From Fidelibacterota bacterium (GTDB taxonomy: Bacteria; Fidelibacterota; Marinisomatia; Marinisomatales; TCS55), in contig PASX01000052.1 of NCBI GenBank assembly GCA_002713455.1, positions 10,371-22,650 on the forward strand: a stretch of 12,280 nucleotides of DNA, in the 5' to 3' direction. The notes beneath the pieces were generated by a model that saw only the letters and a list, made by a program, of their open reading frames with translations, did no database searches and was not told the DNA's origin. A program made the position numbers and the translations under genes. Below, one piece after another: positions 1 to 7,345 of the stretch; position 1 is the first letter of the stretch; each line of letters begins with the position of its first letter.

Positions 1-628
1 TATCAACTTGTTGTTCAATTGTCATATTAGTTGTGTCAACTTCAATTGCATCATTAGCTTTTAATAATGGCGAGTCTTTCCTTTCAGAATCATACTTATC
101 TCTATTTTTAATTTCTTCAATAAGATTATCAATTGATTTTTCTTCTCCTAATCTTTTAAAATCAAGCAGTCTACGTTTTGCCCTGACATCATAATCTGCA
201 ACAACATAAAACTTCACTTCAGCATTCGGAAAAACAACTGTACCTATATCTCTACCTTCTACAACACAATTTTGATCATTAGCAACTTTTCTCTGAATTT
301 TTACTAATGTTTTTCTTACAATCGAGAGTGCACTTACCTCACTAACATTTTCAGTAACATCTAAGCGACGAATTTCATCAGAGACATCCTCGCCATTAAG
401 AATTACTAAAATTTTATTTTCATGCTGTTCAATTTTTAAATCAAATCGTTCAAGCAATGAAATCAAATCAGAGTTTTCACTTATTTTAATTTTTTTTCGC
501 AATGTTAGCAGAGTGACTGCTCTGTACATCGCTCCAGTATCCAAATATGTGAACGCTAATCTTTGAGCCAAGGCTTTTGCTGTAGTACTTTTCCCAGTTG
601 CAGCAGGACCATCTATAGCAATTATCAT
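1..628 (-). CDS. cmk: Cytidylate kinase (CMP/dCMP kinase), 3' end off the window
   Basis: Phosphorylates CMP and dCMP to the diphosphates with ATP in the cytoplasm, feeding pyrimidine nucleotide synthesis. The reading frame opens at an ATG (626-628) and stays open to base 1, giving 209 codons. The family is usually about 215-230 residues, so only a short C-terminal tail is missing. Visible motifs are the P-loop GPAATGKST (residues 7-15, Lys13), the substrate-binding DTGAMYR (30-36), EGRDIGT (124-130) and the lid sequence RDKYDSER (176-183), all in the family order. It follows rluB on the same strand after a 63-bp gap and is probably cotranscribed with it. The Shine-Dalgarno signal is weak (AAGA just before ATG). 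Identification is by motif recognition and is essentially certain. The true stop lies outside the window. Confidence 0.96.
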   Translation of the reverse strand, partial: MIIAIDGPAATGKSTTAKALAQRLAFTYLDTGAMYRAVTLLTLRKKIKISENSDLISLLERFDLKIEQHENKILVILNGEDVSDEIRRLDVTENVSEVSALSIVRKTLVKIQRKVANDQNCVVEGRDIGTVVFPNAEVKFYVVADYDVRAKRRLLDFKRLGEEKSIDNLIEEIKNRDKYDSERKDSPLLKANDAIEVDTTNMTIEQQVD

Positions 629-691
629 TCTTAATTATGCTTTCTCAATAAGCCGGGAAATTTACAGTTTATAATATGATATTCATAATGA

Positions 692-1417
692 TTATGCCCT
701 CTTAGAATTAAGCAATTTAATGCTATCTAAACGCTTATTCTCGACTGAGCTTAAATTTCTCCACTTCCCTATGGGTAAATCTCCTAATTCAATTGGTCCA
801 AATTTTATTCTTCGTAAATCAAAAATTTTACGTTTCATTCTATACATTATTCGACGAATTTCACGTTTTTTACCTTGGAACAACCTTAGGTCAACAATTA
901 CCCTACCTCGATCACGCTTTTGCGATAAAACTTCTACTTTACCCCACTCTTTCTGACCAATATAAATCTTAGAAGCCATACGTTTAATTTCATAATCTTT
1001 AAATATTTTATCTATTTCAACTTTATAGATTCTTTCTATTTTATTTCTTGGGTGTGTTAGAATATTAGCTGTATCTCCAACATTGGTTAGAAGTAATAAT
1101 CCAGTAGTATCTTTATCAAGCCTACCAACAGGAAATAAGCGCTCATCGGTATTAACTAAATCCATTACAGTTTTTCTCTTAAATGGATCTTTAACAGTTG
1201 TTATATATCCTGATGGCTTATTCAATATAATAAATCGTTTTTTTTCTTGAAGGATAATTTGTTGTTCATCTAAATAGACTTTATCTCCATCAATTACATT
1301 GTATGCTGGATTTAACTCTACGTTACCATTTACTGTAACAGTCGCACCTTTTATTAATTTGTCTGCTTCTCTTCTTGATCCAAATCCAGATTTAGATATA
1401 AATTTATTTAAACGCAT
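692..1417 (-). CDS. rluB: 23S rRNA pseudouridine synthase, RluB/RsuA family
   Basis: Converts a specific uridine in ribosomal RNA to pseudouridine. In the RluB/RsuA family the target is usually 23S U2605 or 16S U516. The 241 residues begin with an S4 RNA-binding domain (about 1-50, with RLNKFISKSGFGSRREADKL at the start). The catalytic domain follows, with the motif GRLDKDTTGLLLLTN at 98-112, where Asp101 is the catalytic aspartate. The C-terminal KREIRRI segment is typical of the RsuA/RluB/RluE/RluF group. The S4 domain argues against RluE, which lacks it. The position beside scpB and cmk is the usual place for rluB. Its ATG lies inside the 3' end of scpB (14-bp overlap), so translation is probably coupled. 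RluB and RsuA cannot be separated with full certainty by eye; context favours RluB. Confidence 0.93.
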   Translation of the reverse strand: MRLNKFISKSGFGSRREADKLIKGATVTVNGNVELNPAYNVIDGDKVYLDEQQIILQEKKRFIILNKPSGYITTVKDPFKRKTVMDLVNTDERLFPVGRLDKDTTGLLLLTNVGDTANILTHPRNKIERIYKVEIDKIFKDYEIKRMASKIYIGQKEWGKVEVLSQKRDRGRVIVDLRLFQGKKREIRRIMYRMKRKIFDLRRIKFGPIELGDLPIGKWRNLSSVENKRLDSIKLLNSKRA

Positions 1418-1964
1418 CTATTTGCTCGGTTAGAGCCGGCTGCTCCTCTAAAATTTCAGAAATTTCCTTAAGTTTTGGCAAGTCTGATAATCTATTCAAT
1501 CCAAATACTTGCAAAAATTCACTAGTAGTTTTATACAATAAGGGTCTCCCAGGACTATCTTGCCTACCTTTAATTATAATTAAACTTTTTTTTAATAAGG
1601 TCTTCAACACTCCTCCACAATCAACACCTCGAATCGATTCAATATCTGGCTTACTAATTGGCTGTTTATATGAGATGATTGATAAAGTTTCTAGAGCAGC
1701 TTGGGATAAATATAACTGTCCAGAGTTATTTAATAATTTTCTTACATAAATATCAAAATCCGGTTTTGTTCTAATCTGAAAACCTCCCGCAATATTAAGA
1801 ACTTCAATTCCATGGTTTTGTTTAGAATACTTATTAATTAACTTTTTTATATGAAACTCAAGATTTGGTGGATCTTTATCAAAAATTGAATTGATTTTTT
1901 TTTGAGTTAAAGGTTCAGGGCTAGCAAAAAGTAAGGCCTCAACAATTTGATCTATTTCCTTCAA
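1404..1964 (-). CDS. scpB: Segregation and condensation protein B
   Basis: Dimeric winged-helix (kite) subunit of the SMC-ScpAB complex, which loads and compacts chromosomes around the origin. The 186 residues show the family N-terminus with LLFASPEPL (11-19) and the conserved second winged-helix region from LSQAALETLSIISYKQP (86-102) through IESIRGVD (108-115). GRPLLYKTT (139-147) and FGLNRLSDLP (154-163) follow. The start is TTG at 1962-1964, one base after the scpA stop. No in-frame ATG fits the family N-terminus, and the next upstream codons reach a stop after only four more triplets. The TTG therefore depends on termination at scpA. The last 14 bp overlap rluB. Identification is certain, and the TTG start is well supported by alignment to the family motif. 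Confidence 0.96.
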   Translation of the reverse strand: MKEIDQIVEALLFASPEPLTQKKINSIFDKDPPNLEFHIKKLINKYSKQNHGIEVLNIAGGFQIRTKPDFDIYVRKLLNNSGQLYLSQAALETLSIISYKQPISKPDIESIRGVDCGGVLKTLLKKSLIIIKGRQDSPGRPLLYKTTSEFLQVFGLNRLSDLPKLKEISEILEEQPALTEQIDAFK

Positions 1965-1965
1965 C

Positions 1966-2694
1966 TTAATTTTTTTCTAATCGATGTATATCAAAATCAT
2001 CAAATAAATTATTTTGAAAAACTGCGACTTTAAAAAGCCGAATTAAATCTAATAGAGCAAGAAAAGTAATAATCATTTCTATTTTATTTTTACAAACTGA
2101 TAATAGTCTACTAAATGAAATCAATCCATCTCCATCAAATGATTGGAGTATTTGCTCTTTTTTAAAATCAAGGCTTATTACTTCTCTAGTTAAATCATAT
2201 GATGTAATCACGGGCATCTTTTCCATCACTTCTTTAAATAATTTAGCTAAATCAAAAAGTGTAACATTTCCTAATTTAAGATCAATGCTCTCAGCGCCTT
2301 CAATCTCTTCAATTATACTACGTGTATGTCTAAAACTTTGCTGGTGGAATCTAATTGATAATTCTGAAGAAAGTCCTTTAAACTGTTGATATTCTAATAA
2401 CTGTTCAACTAACTGTGTTCTTGGGTCAATTGGCTCACCATCTTCATCCAAGCTTGGCCTTGGTAGTAAAATCTTTGATTTTATTCTCATAAGTGTTGCA
2501 GCCATTAGAATGAAATCGCCTGCTACTGATAAATTCATTGCTTTCATATCATTTATCATTTGTAAATACTCAGATGTAATACTTGAGATGGGAATATCAT
2601 AGATGTCTATTTCATCTCTTCGAATAAAATAAAGAAGTAAATCAAGAGGGCCTTCAAATTGATCTAACTGAACTTTATACATTTGTTTATCCAT
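1966..2694 (-). CDS. scpA: Segregation and condensation protein A (kleisin)
   Basis: Kleisin subunit that bridges the two SMC heads and binds the ScpB dimer in bacterial condensin. The N-terminus carries the hallmark FEGPLDLLL followed by the IDIYDIPI stretch. The centre has the LPRPS linker typical of ScpA, and the C-terminus has a winged-helix-like segment ending in IHRLEKN. I place the start at the ATG at 2692-2694 (MDKQMYKV, 242 residues), not at the longer ATG at 2712, because GGGA (2702-2705) sits 7 nt upstream of it. The extra six residues of the longer form are also outside the family N-terminus. A third ATG at 2682 is possible. The start overlaps the trpS stop by 8 bp, so the genes are translationally coupled. 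scpB follows after one base. Identification is certain; the exact start is likely. Confidence 0.95.
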   Translation of the reverse strand: MDKQMYKVQLDQFEGPLDLLLYFIRRDEIDIYDIPISSITSEYLQMINDMKAMNLSVAGDFILMAATLMRIKSKILLPRPSLDEDGEPIDPRTQLVEQLLEYQQFKGLSSELSIRFHQQSFRHTRSIIEEIEGAESIDLKLGNVTLFDLAKLFKEVMEKMPVITSYDLTREVISLDFKKEQILQSFDGDGLISFSRLLSVCKNKIEMIITFLALLDLIRLFKVAVFQNNLFDDFDIHRLEKN

Positions 2695-3655
2695 AATGAA
2701 GTCCCATTGCATCTCGAGCTTTTAATAAATAATCATCTGCAACTGCACCAGCTTTTGATGCCCCCTCTTTTAAACTATTTAATACAAAGTCCTTATGATC
2801 ATTAAGATAGTTTCTCTTTTCTCTAAAGGGTTCGAAATATGTCCAAAAACATTCAAATAATTCATTTTTAATATCTCCATACCTCATTCCAGGAGTATTA
2901 AAACGTTCAGATAATGTTTCTATCTCTGATTTGTTTAAAAAAAGGGAATATAAGTGAAATAAAGCAGTATCAGTATTTTTAGGTTTATCAATATCTGTAG
3001 AATCGGTAACAATTGACATAAATTTTTTTCGGATTTGTTTTTCTTCACCAAATATCGGGATAGTATTACCATAAGACTTACTCATTTTTTGTCCATCTAT
3101 TCCTGGAATCAATTTTGAAGTTTTTTCAATGTCTGGTACAGGCTCTACAAAAATCTCTCCATAAATGTTATTAAATCGGTTAGCAATATCCCTTGTAATC
3201 TCAATGTGTTGCTTTTGATCTTGACCTACTGGCACAATTTCACCGCCAAATAAAAGTATATCAGATGCCATTAAAACAGGGTAGGAATAAAGACCAAGAT
3301 TTGCGGTCAAACCTTTAGCCAATTTATCTTTATAAGATGTTGACCTATCTAATAAACCTAGATTAACTATATTTGATAATAACCAAGTTGACTCACATAC
3401 TTGAGGTACATCGCTTTGGATCCAAAAAGTTGATTTTTTTGGATCTAAACCTAATGACATAAAATCCATTGCCGCATTGAGTGTATTATTCACCAGAAGT
3501 TCTTTATCTTGAATTGTTGTCAAAGCATGATAATTAACTATAAAACAAAATAAATCATTTTCATTTTGATATTTAATCATCCGTGACATCATTCCAAAAT
3601 AGTTACCTAAGTGAAGCTGACCCGACGGCTGAATACCGCTTAAAACCCTTTTCAT
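2687..3655 (-). CDS. trpS: Tryptophanyl-tRNA synthetase
   Basis: Class I aminoacyl-tRNA synthetase that charges tRNA-Trp with tryptophan in the cytoplasm. The 322 residues match the compact bacterial TrpRS (about 320-340). SGIQPSGQLHLGNYFG (6-21) holds the HIGH-equivalent HLGN (15-18). LMASDILLFGGEIVPVGQDQ (128-147) contacts tryptophan and ATP, and QKMSKSYGN (189-197) is the KMSKS loop. The ATG abuts the stop of the HNH gene directly (TAA then ATG), and the 3' end overlaps scpA by 8 bp. No T-box or leader peptide can be placed because there is no upstream gap, so regulation would have to act at the operon level. Identification is certain. Confidence 0.98.
   Translation of the reverse strand: MKRVLSGIQPSGQLHLGNYFGMMSRMIKYQNENDLFCFIVNYHALTTIQDKELLVNNTLNAAMDFMSLGLDPKKSTFWIQSDVPQVCESTWLLSNIVNLGLLDRSTSYKDKLAKGLTANLGLYSYPVLMASDILLFGGEIVPVGQDQKQHIEITRDIANRFNNIYGEIFVEPVPDIEKTSKLIPGIDGQKMSKSYGNTIPIFGEEKQIRKKFMSIVTDSTDIDKPKNTDTALFHLYSLFLNKSEIETLSERFNTPGMRYGDIKNELFECFWTYFEPFREKRNYLNDHKDFVLNSLKEGASKAGAVADDYLLKARDAMGLHYG
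2702..2705 (-). promoter_or_regulatory. Ribosome binding site choosing the scpA start
   Basis: GGGA on the minus strand, inside the 3' end of trpS, lies 7 nt before the ATG at 2692-2694. The longer candidate ATG at 2712 has no such element ahead of it. This is the main reason for preferring the shorter ScpA. Confidence 0.5.
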
Positions 3656-4192
3656 TTAAAATGATTCCATAAAAAGATATGGTCTCCATGTGACTTGTTG
3701 GTCATGTATAAATTTTTGAAAATAATGAATTTTATTTGGTTTCAAAGGCTTTCTATTTAATGGCATTTTTGCCTCATCAGGTGTCCGATTGCCTTTTTTT
3801 CTATTACATTTCTGACACGCTACAACTAGGTTTTCCCAAGTATCTTCTCCTCCTCTATTTTTTGGCATAACATGATCCATAGTTAATGGACCTTTTTTTG
3901 AAGAACAATATTGACATTGATGGTTATCTCGAACTAAGATATTTCTTCGCGTAAGAATAACATCTAGCTTATGATACTTTACAAAATTTCTTAATTTTAC
4001 TATACTAGGAAGAGATAAAGTAGTTGTCGGTGAATGAACTGATTCTGTATATGATTCTAAAATTTCTACTTTTTCATTAAAAAATAGACAAATTGCCCTT
4101 CTCGCAGTACAAATGTCTAAAGGTGCATAGTTAGTATTAAGTACTAAAACTGAGCGATTTAATACAGATCCATTATTATTTGACGAAATCAT
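3656..4192 (-). CDS. HNH endonuclease-like protein (COG1403 type)
   Basis: Predicted metal-dependent HNH nuclease-fold protein of 178 residues; its cellular substrate is not known to me. Residues 14-70 form the N-terminal module that travels with this family (SVLVLNTNYAPLDI, then RRAICLFF and VEILE). Residues 80-145 are the HNH domain: zinc-type CQYC (93-96), the DH pair (Asp106-His107), GGEDTWENLV (114-123) with Asn121, and CQKCNRKKGNRTPDEA (126-141) with the second CxxC. All expected residues are present, so the domain looks intact. The gene sits 48 bp after the barrel gene and directly abuts trpS in a housekeeping operon, with no methylase, toxin or phage gene nearby. That argues against restriction or homing. 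Family assignment is strong and function is unresolved. Confidence 0.85.
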   Translation of the reverse strand: MISSNNNGSVLNRSVLVLNTNYAPLDICTARRAICLFFNEKVEILESYTESVHSPTTTLSLPSIVKLRNFVKYHKLDVILTRRNILVRDNHQCQYCSSKKGPLTMDHVMPKNRGGEDTWENLVVACQKCNRKKGNRTPDEAKMPLNRKPLKPNKIHYFQKFIHDQQVTWRPYLFMESF

Positions 4193-4240
4193 AACTTTTA
4201 ATTTACAAACATCTTTTTTTGGTGAATATCAGTAAGTCGA

Positions 4241-5821
4241 TTAATTTATAAAATTCCATGTAACTCCAAATTGAATCATTCTACCTAGTTTTTGGTACAT
4301 ATAATTATTTTGAACCCACGCTTCATCGTTTGTAGCTCCAAAAGCATTAAGTAGATTATTTATTCTATAGTGAATCAAGACTCCTGATATATTTGTAGTT
4401 AATTCGAAATGAAGTAGCAAATGATCTTTAATAATCCACTCAGCATTTGAATTGTTAAAGGGTACATGTCTAATAGGATCAAAGGCAAATGAAGACAATT
4501 TCCCTGAACTACCATTGACCCAAAAATGAGGCTTAAGATTCATATTATTATCAAATATATTGAATTCACCATTGAAGCCTAATGTTGCTATAGATCCTAA
4601 GCCACCTCCTACATATGATGAATCTAATTGAGATAAAATATTAGAATAAATCTTCCATTTATCATTGAAATAATAATTTATATCAAATCCAATGAACTGA
4701 GCGTTTGCAATCTTATTATTTTCGATATTTAATTTACTAATTTGAAAAAACCCATTAGCTGACAAACTTCCAATTTTCAAGCTACCTTTTAATTGATTAT
4801 TTACCCAATTTTCAAAATTATTATTCTCCTCTTTCTGAAAATTTGTTGGATGGATAGGTTTAGAAATAGCATCAGATGTAAATACGATAGAAGTTATTCC
4901 TAAATCTAAATTATAATTTACAAGCCAATGAAAAAACTGTTTCTGATCAGGATTCAATAATTGTAACCCGCTTCTGAAAAATAAACTTCCAAAGTTTTTT
5001 GCAACATAAATTGTTGACCAATTCAATGATCGATTTAGATTAAGAATATTTATTTGTTGAGAATCATATCTATAACCAATTTTGGTTTTATTTTGTGTTA
5101 CTAGTTCAAAAATATATTGATTACGATTAATATTATTATAATTAGTATCTTTTACTGAAGAATGTTTTATAAAACGACTTTGTAAAAATTGTCCAAAATA
5201 AGTGTTCATTGTATATTTATCAAATTTTCTTTGATAACGAAAACCAGCATTAATAATATTATCATTTTCTAACCCATTTTCTACTGAGTCAGGTAGTCCA
5301 CTTTTGGTAATATATCTTGCTACTGATGCTTCAAATTTTTGATCCTTTCTTTCTACACCATAATTAACTCGATAAGAATGATGGATTGGGGAAGATCCCC
5401 CTAAAGGATGCAAGTAATGACCCGTATTCCCGCCATGAGAACGTTTAAAACCTCTAACTTCAATTTTTTCATTCTTTGATTCAAAATCACCGCCGAGCTC
5501 TATTTGATCGTAGAGATAATCTCCTCTATAATAATCAAAAAAACTTTTTGTTTTTGATGAGTCAGGTAACTTCGAAAAAAGGGGCAAAAAGTTTAATTTA
5601 TTTTGTGAAAATTTTTCTGAAGTATGCCCACCATACTTTATTGGAAATGATGTATATGAACCATCGAACAAAAGCATACCTGAAGTCCATGTTTGATTCC
5701 AAAATAGTTTTCCATTATTAATAACCATTCCATTTTGCCCAGCCCAATCAAAAGGGATATTAAAAGTTTGTTGTGAAGTAATACCTGAAAAAATCCCAAC
5801 TATAATAAATAATTTTTTCAA
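4241..5821 (-). CDS. Secreted outer-membrane beta-barrel protein, TonB-receptor-like C-terminus but no plug
   Basis: I do not recognise a named family. The 526 residues start with a Sec signal peptide (KK, then hydrophobic LFIIVGIFSGITS, likely cut near residue 16-17). The rest consists of many short stretches with alternating aromatic and polar residues separated by Asn/Gly/Asp-rich turns, the look of a transmembrane barrel. The end resembles the last strands of TonB-dependent receptors: NLLNAF (489-494), then LGRMIQFGVTWNF (512-524). No plug domain or TonB box is visible, and the length is well below a usual receptor. The start is TTG (5819-5821), overlapping the stop of the upstream membrane protein as TTGA. 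The next in-frame Met (residue 32) would remove the signal peptide, so TTG is favoured. Coupled translation with an S-component-like protein suggests a shared envelope transport role (inference). Confidence 0.75.
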   Translation of the reverse strand: MKKLFIIVGIFSGITSQQTFNIPFDWAGQNGMVINNGKLFWNQTWTSGMLLFDGSYTSFPIKYGGHTSEKFSQNKLNFLPLFSKLPDSSKTKSFFDYYRGDYLYDQIELGGDFESKNEKIEVRGFKRSHGGNTGHYLHPLGGSSPIHHSYRVNYGVERKDQKFEASVARYITKSGLPDSVENGLENDNIINAGFRYQRKFDKYTMNTYFGQFLQSRFIKHSSVKDTNYNNINRNQYIFELVTQNKTKIGYRYDSQQINILNLNRSLNWSTIYVAKNFGSLFFRSGLQLLNPDQKQFFHWLVNYNLDLGITSIVFTSDAISKPIHPTNFQKEENNNFENWVNNQLKGSLKIGSLSANGFFQISKLNIENNKIANAQFIGFDINYYFNDKWKIYSNILSQLDSSYVGGGLGSIATLGFNGEFNIFDNNMNLKPHFWVNGSSGKLSSFAFDPIRHVPFNNSNAEWIIKDHLLLHFELTTNISGVLIHYRINNLLNAFGATNDEAWVQNNYMYQKLGRMIQFGVTWNFIN

Positions 5822-6345
5822 TTTTTGTTCAATAATTTTATAACCTGAGGTACTGAAACTGTAAAAACTATCGCATTTGAAATTTCATGTAGAAGTGTGA
5901 ATCCAAGTCCTTTAATTAAAGCAGCAAGAATACCAGAGAATCCCAGTCCAGCTGCAACTGGATAAGCTAGAAGTGTTAGCATATCATATATCAATGTAAC
6001 CGTAAAACCTAAAACAGCTAGACCGCTGATTAAAAAAAAATTAAATTGTTTCACGAAAAAAAATGGGCGAACCAAACCACCTATTATTCCAGTTAATGAC
6101 ATACCTAAAATCTGCATAGCAAATAATGGGGGAAAACTTAAGCCAGAACCCATTGGGTTCATTCCAGAATATATCGCCATTGAAGTAAGACCAACCAATC
6201 CTCCCCATCTAATGCCAAGATATAAACCAGATATAAAAACAACAACTGTAATCAATTCAATATTTGGAATTAGCATAAGAGAAAAACCCATACCAATAGC
6301 AATAGAACAAAAGATTGCCCCCCTAACCAAATTATTTGGAACCAT
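5818..6345 (-). CDS. Integral membrane protein resembling an ECF transporter S component
   Basis: Small inner-membrane protein (175 residues) with about six hydrophobic helices: roughly 9-27, 29-46, 48-62, 73-92, 103-131 and 137-170. The N-terminal half has the layout of substrate-binding S components of energy-coupling-factor transporters: IPNIELITVVVFISGLYLG (26-44) followed by GGLVGL, SGMNPMG (60-66) and LFAMQILGMSLTGIIGG (74-90). Such proteins bind a vitamin or metal and are energised by a separate EcfA/EcfA'/EcfT module, which is not in this window. The ATG lies 14 bp inside the 3' end of the exoribonuclease gene and is preceded by a clear AAAGG with a 5-nt spacer. The stop overlaps the TTG of the barrel gene by 4 bp. 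The S-component call rests on pattern recognition and is moderately sure; the substrate is unknown. Confidence 0.65.
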   Translation of the reverse strand: MVPNNLVRGAIFCSIAIGMGFSLMLIPNIELITVVVFISGLYLGIRWGGLVGLTSMAIYSGMNPMGSGLSFPPLFAMQILGMSLTGIIGGLVRPFFFVKQFNFFLISGLAVLGFTVTLIYDMLTLLAYPVAAGLGFSGILAALIKGLGFTLLHEISNAIVFTVSVPQVIKLLNKN

Positions 6346-7297
6346 TTGAACCTTTAAGCAATGGAATATTAAAGTAATTATATTTACTTGTGAATAAATC
6401 CTTATCTTGATCAGCTTTGATTTCTTGCTCCATAATATTCATCTGACTATCCAAAAAATCAATTAAATGGACTAATAATGCCTCAGCAAAAGCAGGCTTT
6501 TTCGGGCTTTTCCATTCATATTTTCCTTGATGTGATAATATTATATGTTCAATCTTCAATAATAAATCTTTGGGGAAATTTTTTATTTTTTTCGCCTCAT
6601 TACAAACCATATCCCGTCCAACAACAATATGTCCTAAAAGATTTCCTTTTTCCGTGTAACTTGTTTCATACGCAGATTCAATGCAATGAAGTTTTCCAAT
6701 ATCATGCAATAGTATTCCTGCAAAAACGATATCCACATCTAAATTATAATGAGGAGCTAAAGTTTTTGCCATTTTAACCATAGATAAAACATTTTCTAAA
6801 TATCCTGACCTATAATTATGATGCATTGTAACTGAGGCAGGATGAGTTAACAGTTTCTCTTTATTTTTTTCATAAAGGTTATAACTTAATTTTTTCAAGA
6901 ATGGATTATTAATTGATCTAATTATACTAATTATTTCTTTCCACATTTTTTTTGGATCATAAGCAGATACTGGTACAATCAAAGCTGGATCAAATCCATA
7001 ACGTGCATAATTCTGAACTGTAGCTTTATTGATCCGAGTAACTGTTAATTGATGTCGATCTAAAAATGATTCCACATTACCTTTTATTGCTACGGGATCA
7101 CCTTGAGAAAATTTCTTATCAAAGGCTTCGACTTTATCCCAAATTTTACCATTAATTTTTCCTGTATTATCTCTTAAAATTAAATCAATAAAAAGATCCC
7201 CAGACCTAGTATGTCTTAGATGTTTTTCAACGCATAAATAAAACCCTTGAATAGTTTGACCTTCTTTAAAATTTGATATAGAGACTATGGGCTTCAT
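6332..7297 (-). CDS. YhaM-like 3'-5' exoribonuclease (OB-fold plus HD domain)
   Basis: Predicted metal-dependent 3'-5' exonuclease acting on RNA, and possibly single-stranded DNA, in the cytoplasm. The 321 residues are close to the roughly 315 of Bacillus YhaM. An OB-fold nucleic-acid-binding domain covers about residues 12-92 (DLFIDLILRDNTGKINGKIW, 34-53). It is followed by an HD-hydrolase domain with HHNYRSGYLENV (159-170), the metal-binding LLHDIGKL (196-203, His198-Asp199), HIILSHQGKYEW (251-262) and a late Asp in LVHLIDFLDSQM (Asp280). All expected HD metal ligands are present. It heads the long minus-strand gene run, diverging from the GNAT gene across 48 bp, and its end overlaps the S-component-like gene by 14 bp. 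The family call is firm. Orthology to YhaM proper rests on the domain order. Confidence 0.88.
   Translation of the reverse strand: MKPIVSISNFKEGQTIQGFYLCVEKHLRHTRSGDLFIDLILRDNTGKINGKIWDKVEAFDKKFSQGDPVAIKGNVESFLDRHQLTVTRINKATVQNYARYGFDPALIVPVSAYDPKKMWKEIISIIRSINNPFLKKLSYNLYEKNKEKLLTHPASVTMHHNYRSGYLENVLSMVKMAKTLAPHYNLDVDIVFAGILLHDIGKLHCIESAYETSYTEKGNLLGHIVVGRDMVCNEAKKIKNFPKDLLLKIEHIILSHQGKYEWKSPKKPAFAEALLVHLIDFLDSQMNIMEQEIKADQDKDLFTSKYNYFNIPLLKGSNGSK
6351..6355 (-). promoter_or_regulatory. Ribosome binding site of the S-component-like gene
   Basis: AAAGG on the minus strand, 5 nt before the ATG at 6343-6345 and inside the last codons of the exoribonuclease gene. It is one of the few good Shine-Dalgarno matches in the window and fixes the start of this overlapping gene. 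Confidence 0.55.
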
Positions 7298-7345
7298 TGT
7301 TAATAAATTTTGGGTATAAACTTACGAAAATATTGATAAAGACCC
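7298..7345. promoter_or_regulatory. Divergent intergenic region between the yhaM-like and GNAT genes
   Basis: These 48 bases separate two divergently transcribed start codons, so promoters for both must lie here or inside the coding 5' ends. The stretch is AT-rich with several TATA-like words (TATAAA at 7315-7320), but I cannot pick a convincing -35/-10 pair on either strand. Neither gene has a strong Shine-Dalgarno sequence. Confidence 0.45.

Noticed and set aside
675..687. Inverted repeat TATGA-TAT-TCATA after the rluB stop as a possible terminator
   Set aside because: The stem is five A/T-rich pairs with a 3-base loop and has no following U-tract, so it is too weak to call.
671..695. Fur-box-like AT-rich run (ATAATCATTAT on the minus strand) between rluB and cmk
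   Set aside because: Only about one half of the 19-bp Fur consensus matches, the other half does not, and cmk is not an expected Fur target. Such words are common in DNA of this composition.
720..956. Plus-strand open frame opposite rluB
   Set aside because: It lies wholly inside the firmly identified rluB, shows no domain or export signal, and has no ribosome binding site; it is an antisense shadow.
3656..4192. HNH protein as part of a restriction or homing system
   Set aside because: No methyltransferase, specificity subunit, intron, intein or phage gene is nearby. The N-terminal module and the placement beside trpS fit a chromosomal housekeeping family.
4193..4240. Terminator or new promoter in the 48-bp gap before the HNH gene
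   Set aside because: It holds a run of seven A on the minus strand but no stem-loop and no convincing -35/-10 pair, so nothing can be supported.
5476..5721. Plus-strand open frame opposite the barrel gene
   Set aside because: It is fully contained in the barrel coding region on the other strand and its translation has no recognisable features.
6478..6777. Plus-strand open frame opposite the HD domain of the exoribonuclease
   Set aside because: It is antisense to conserved HD-domain codons and its protein looks like random composition.
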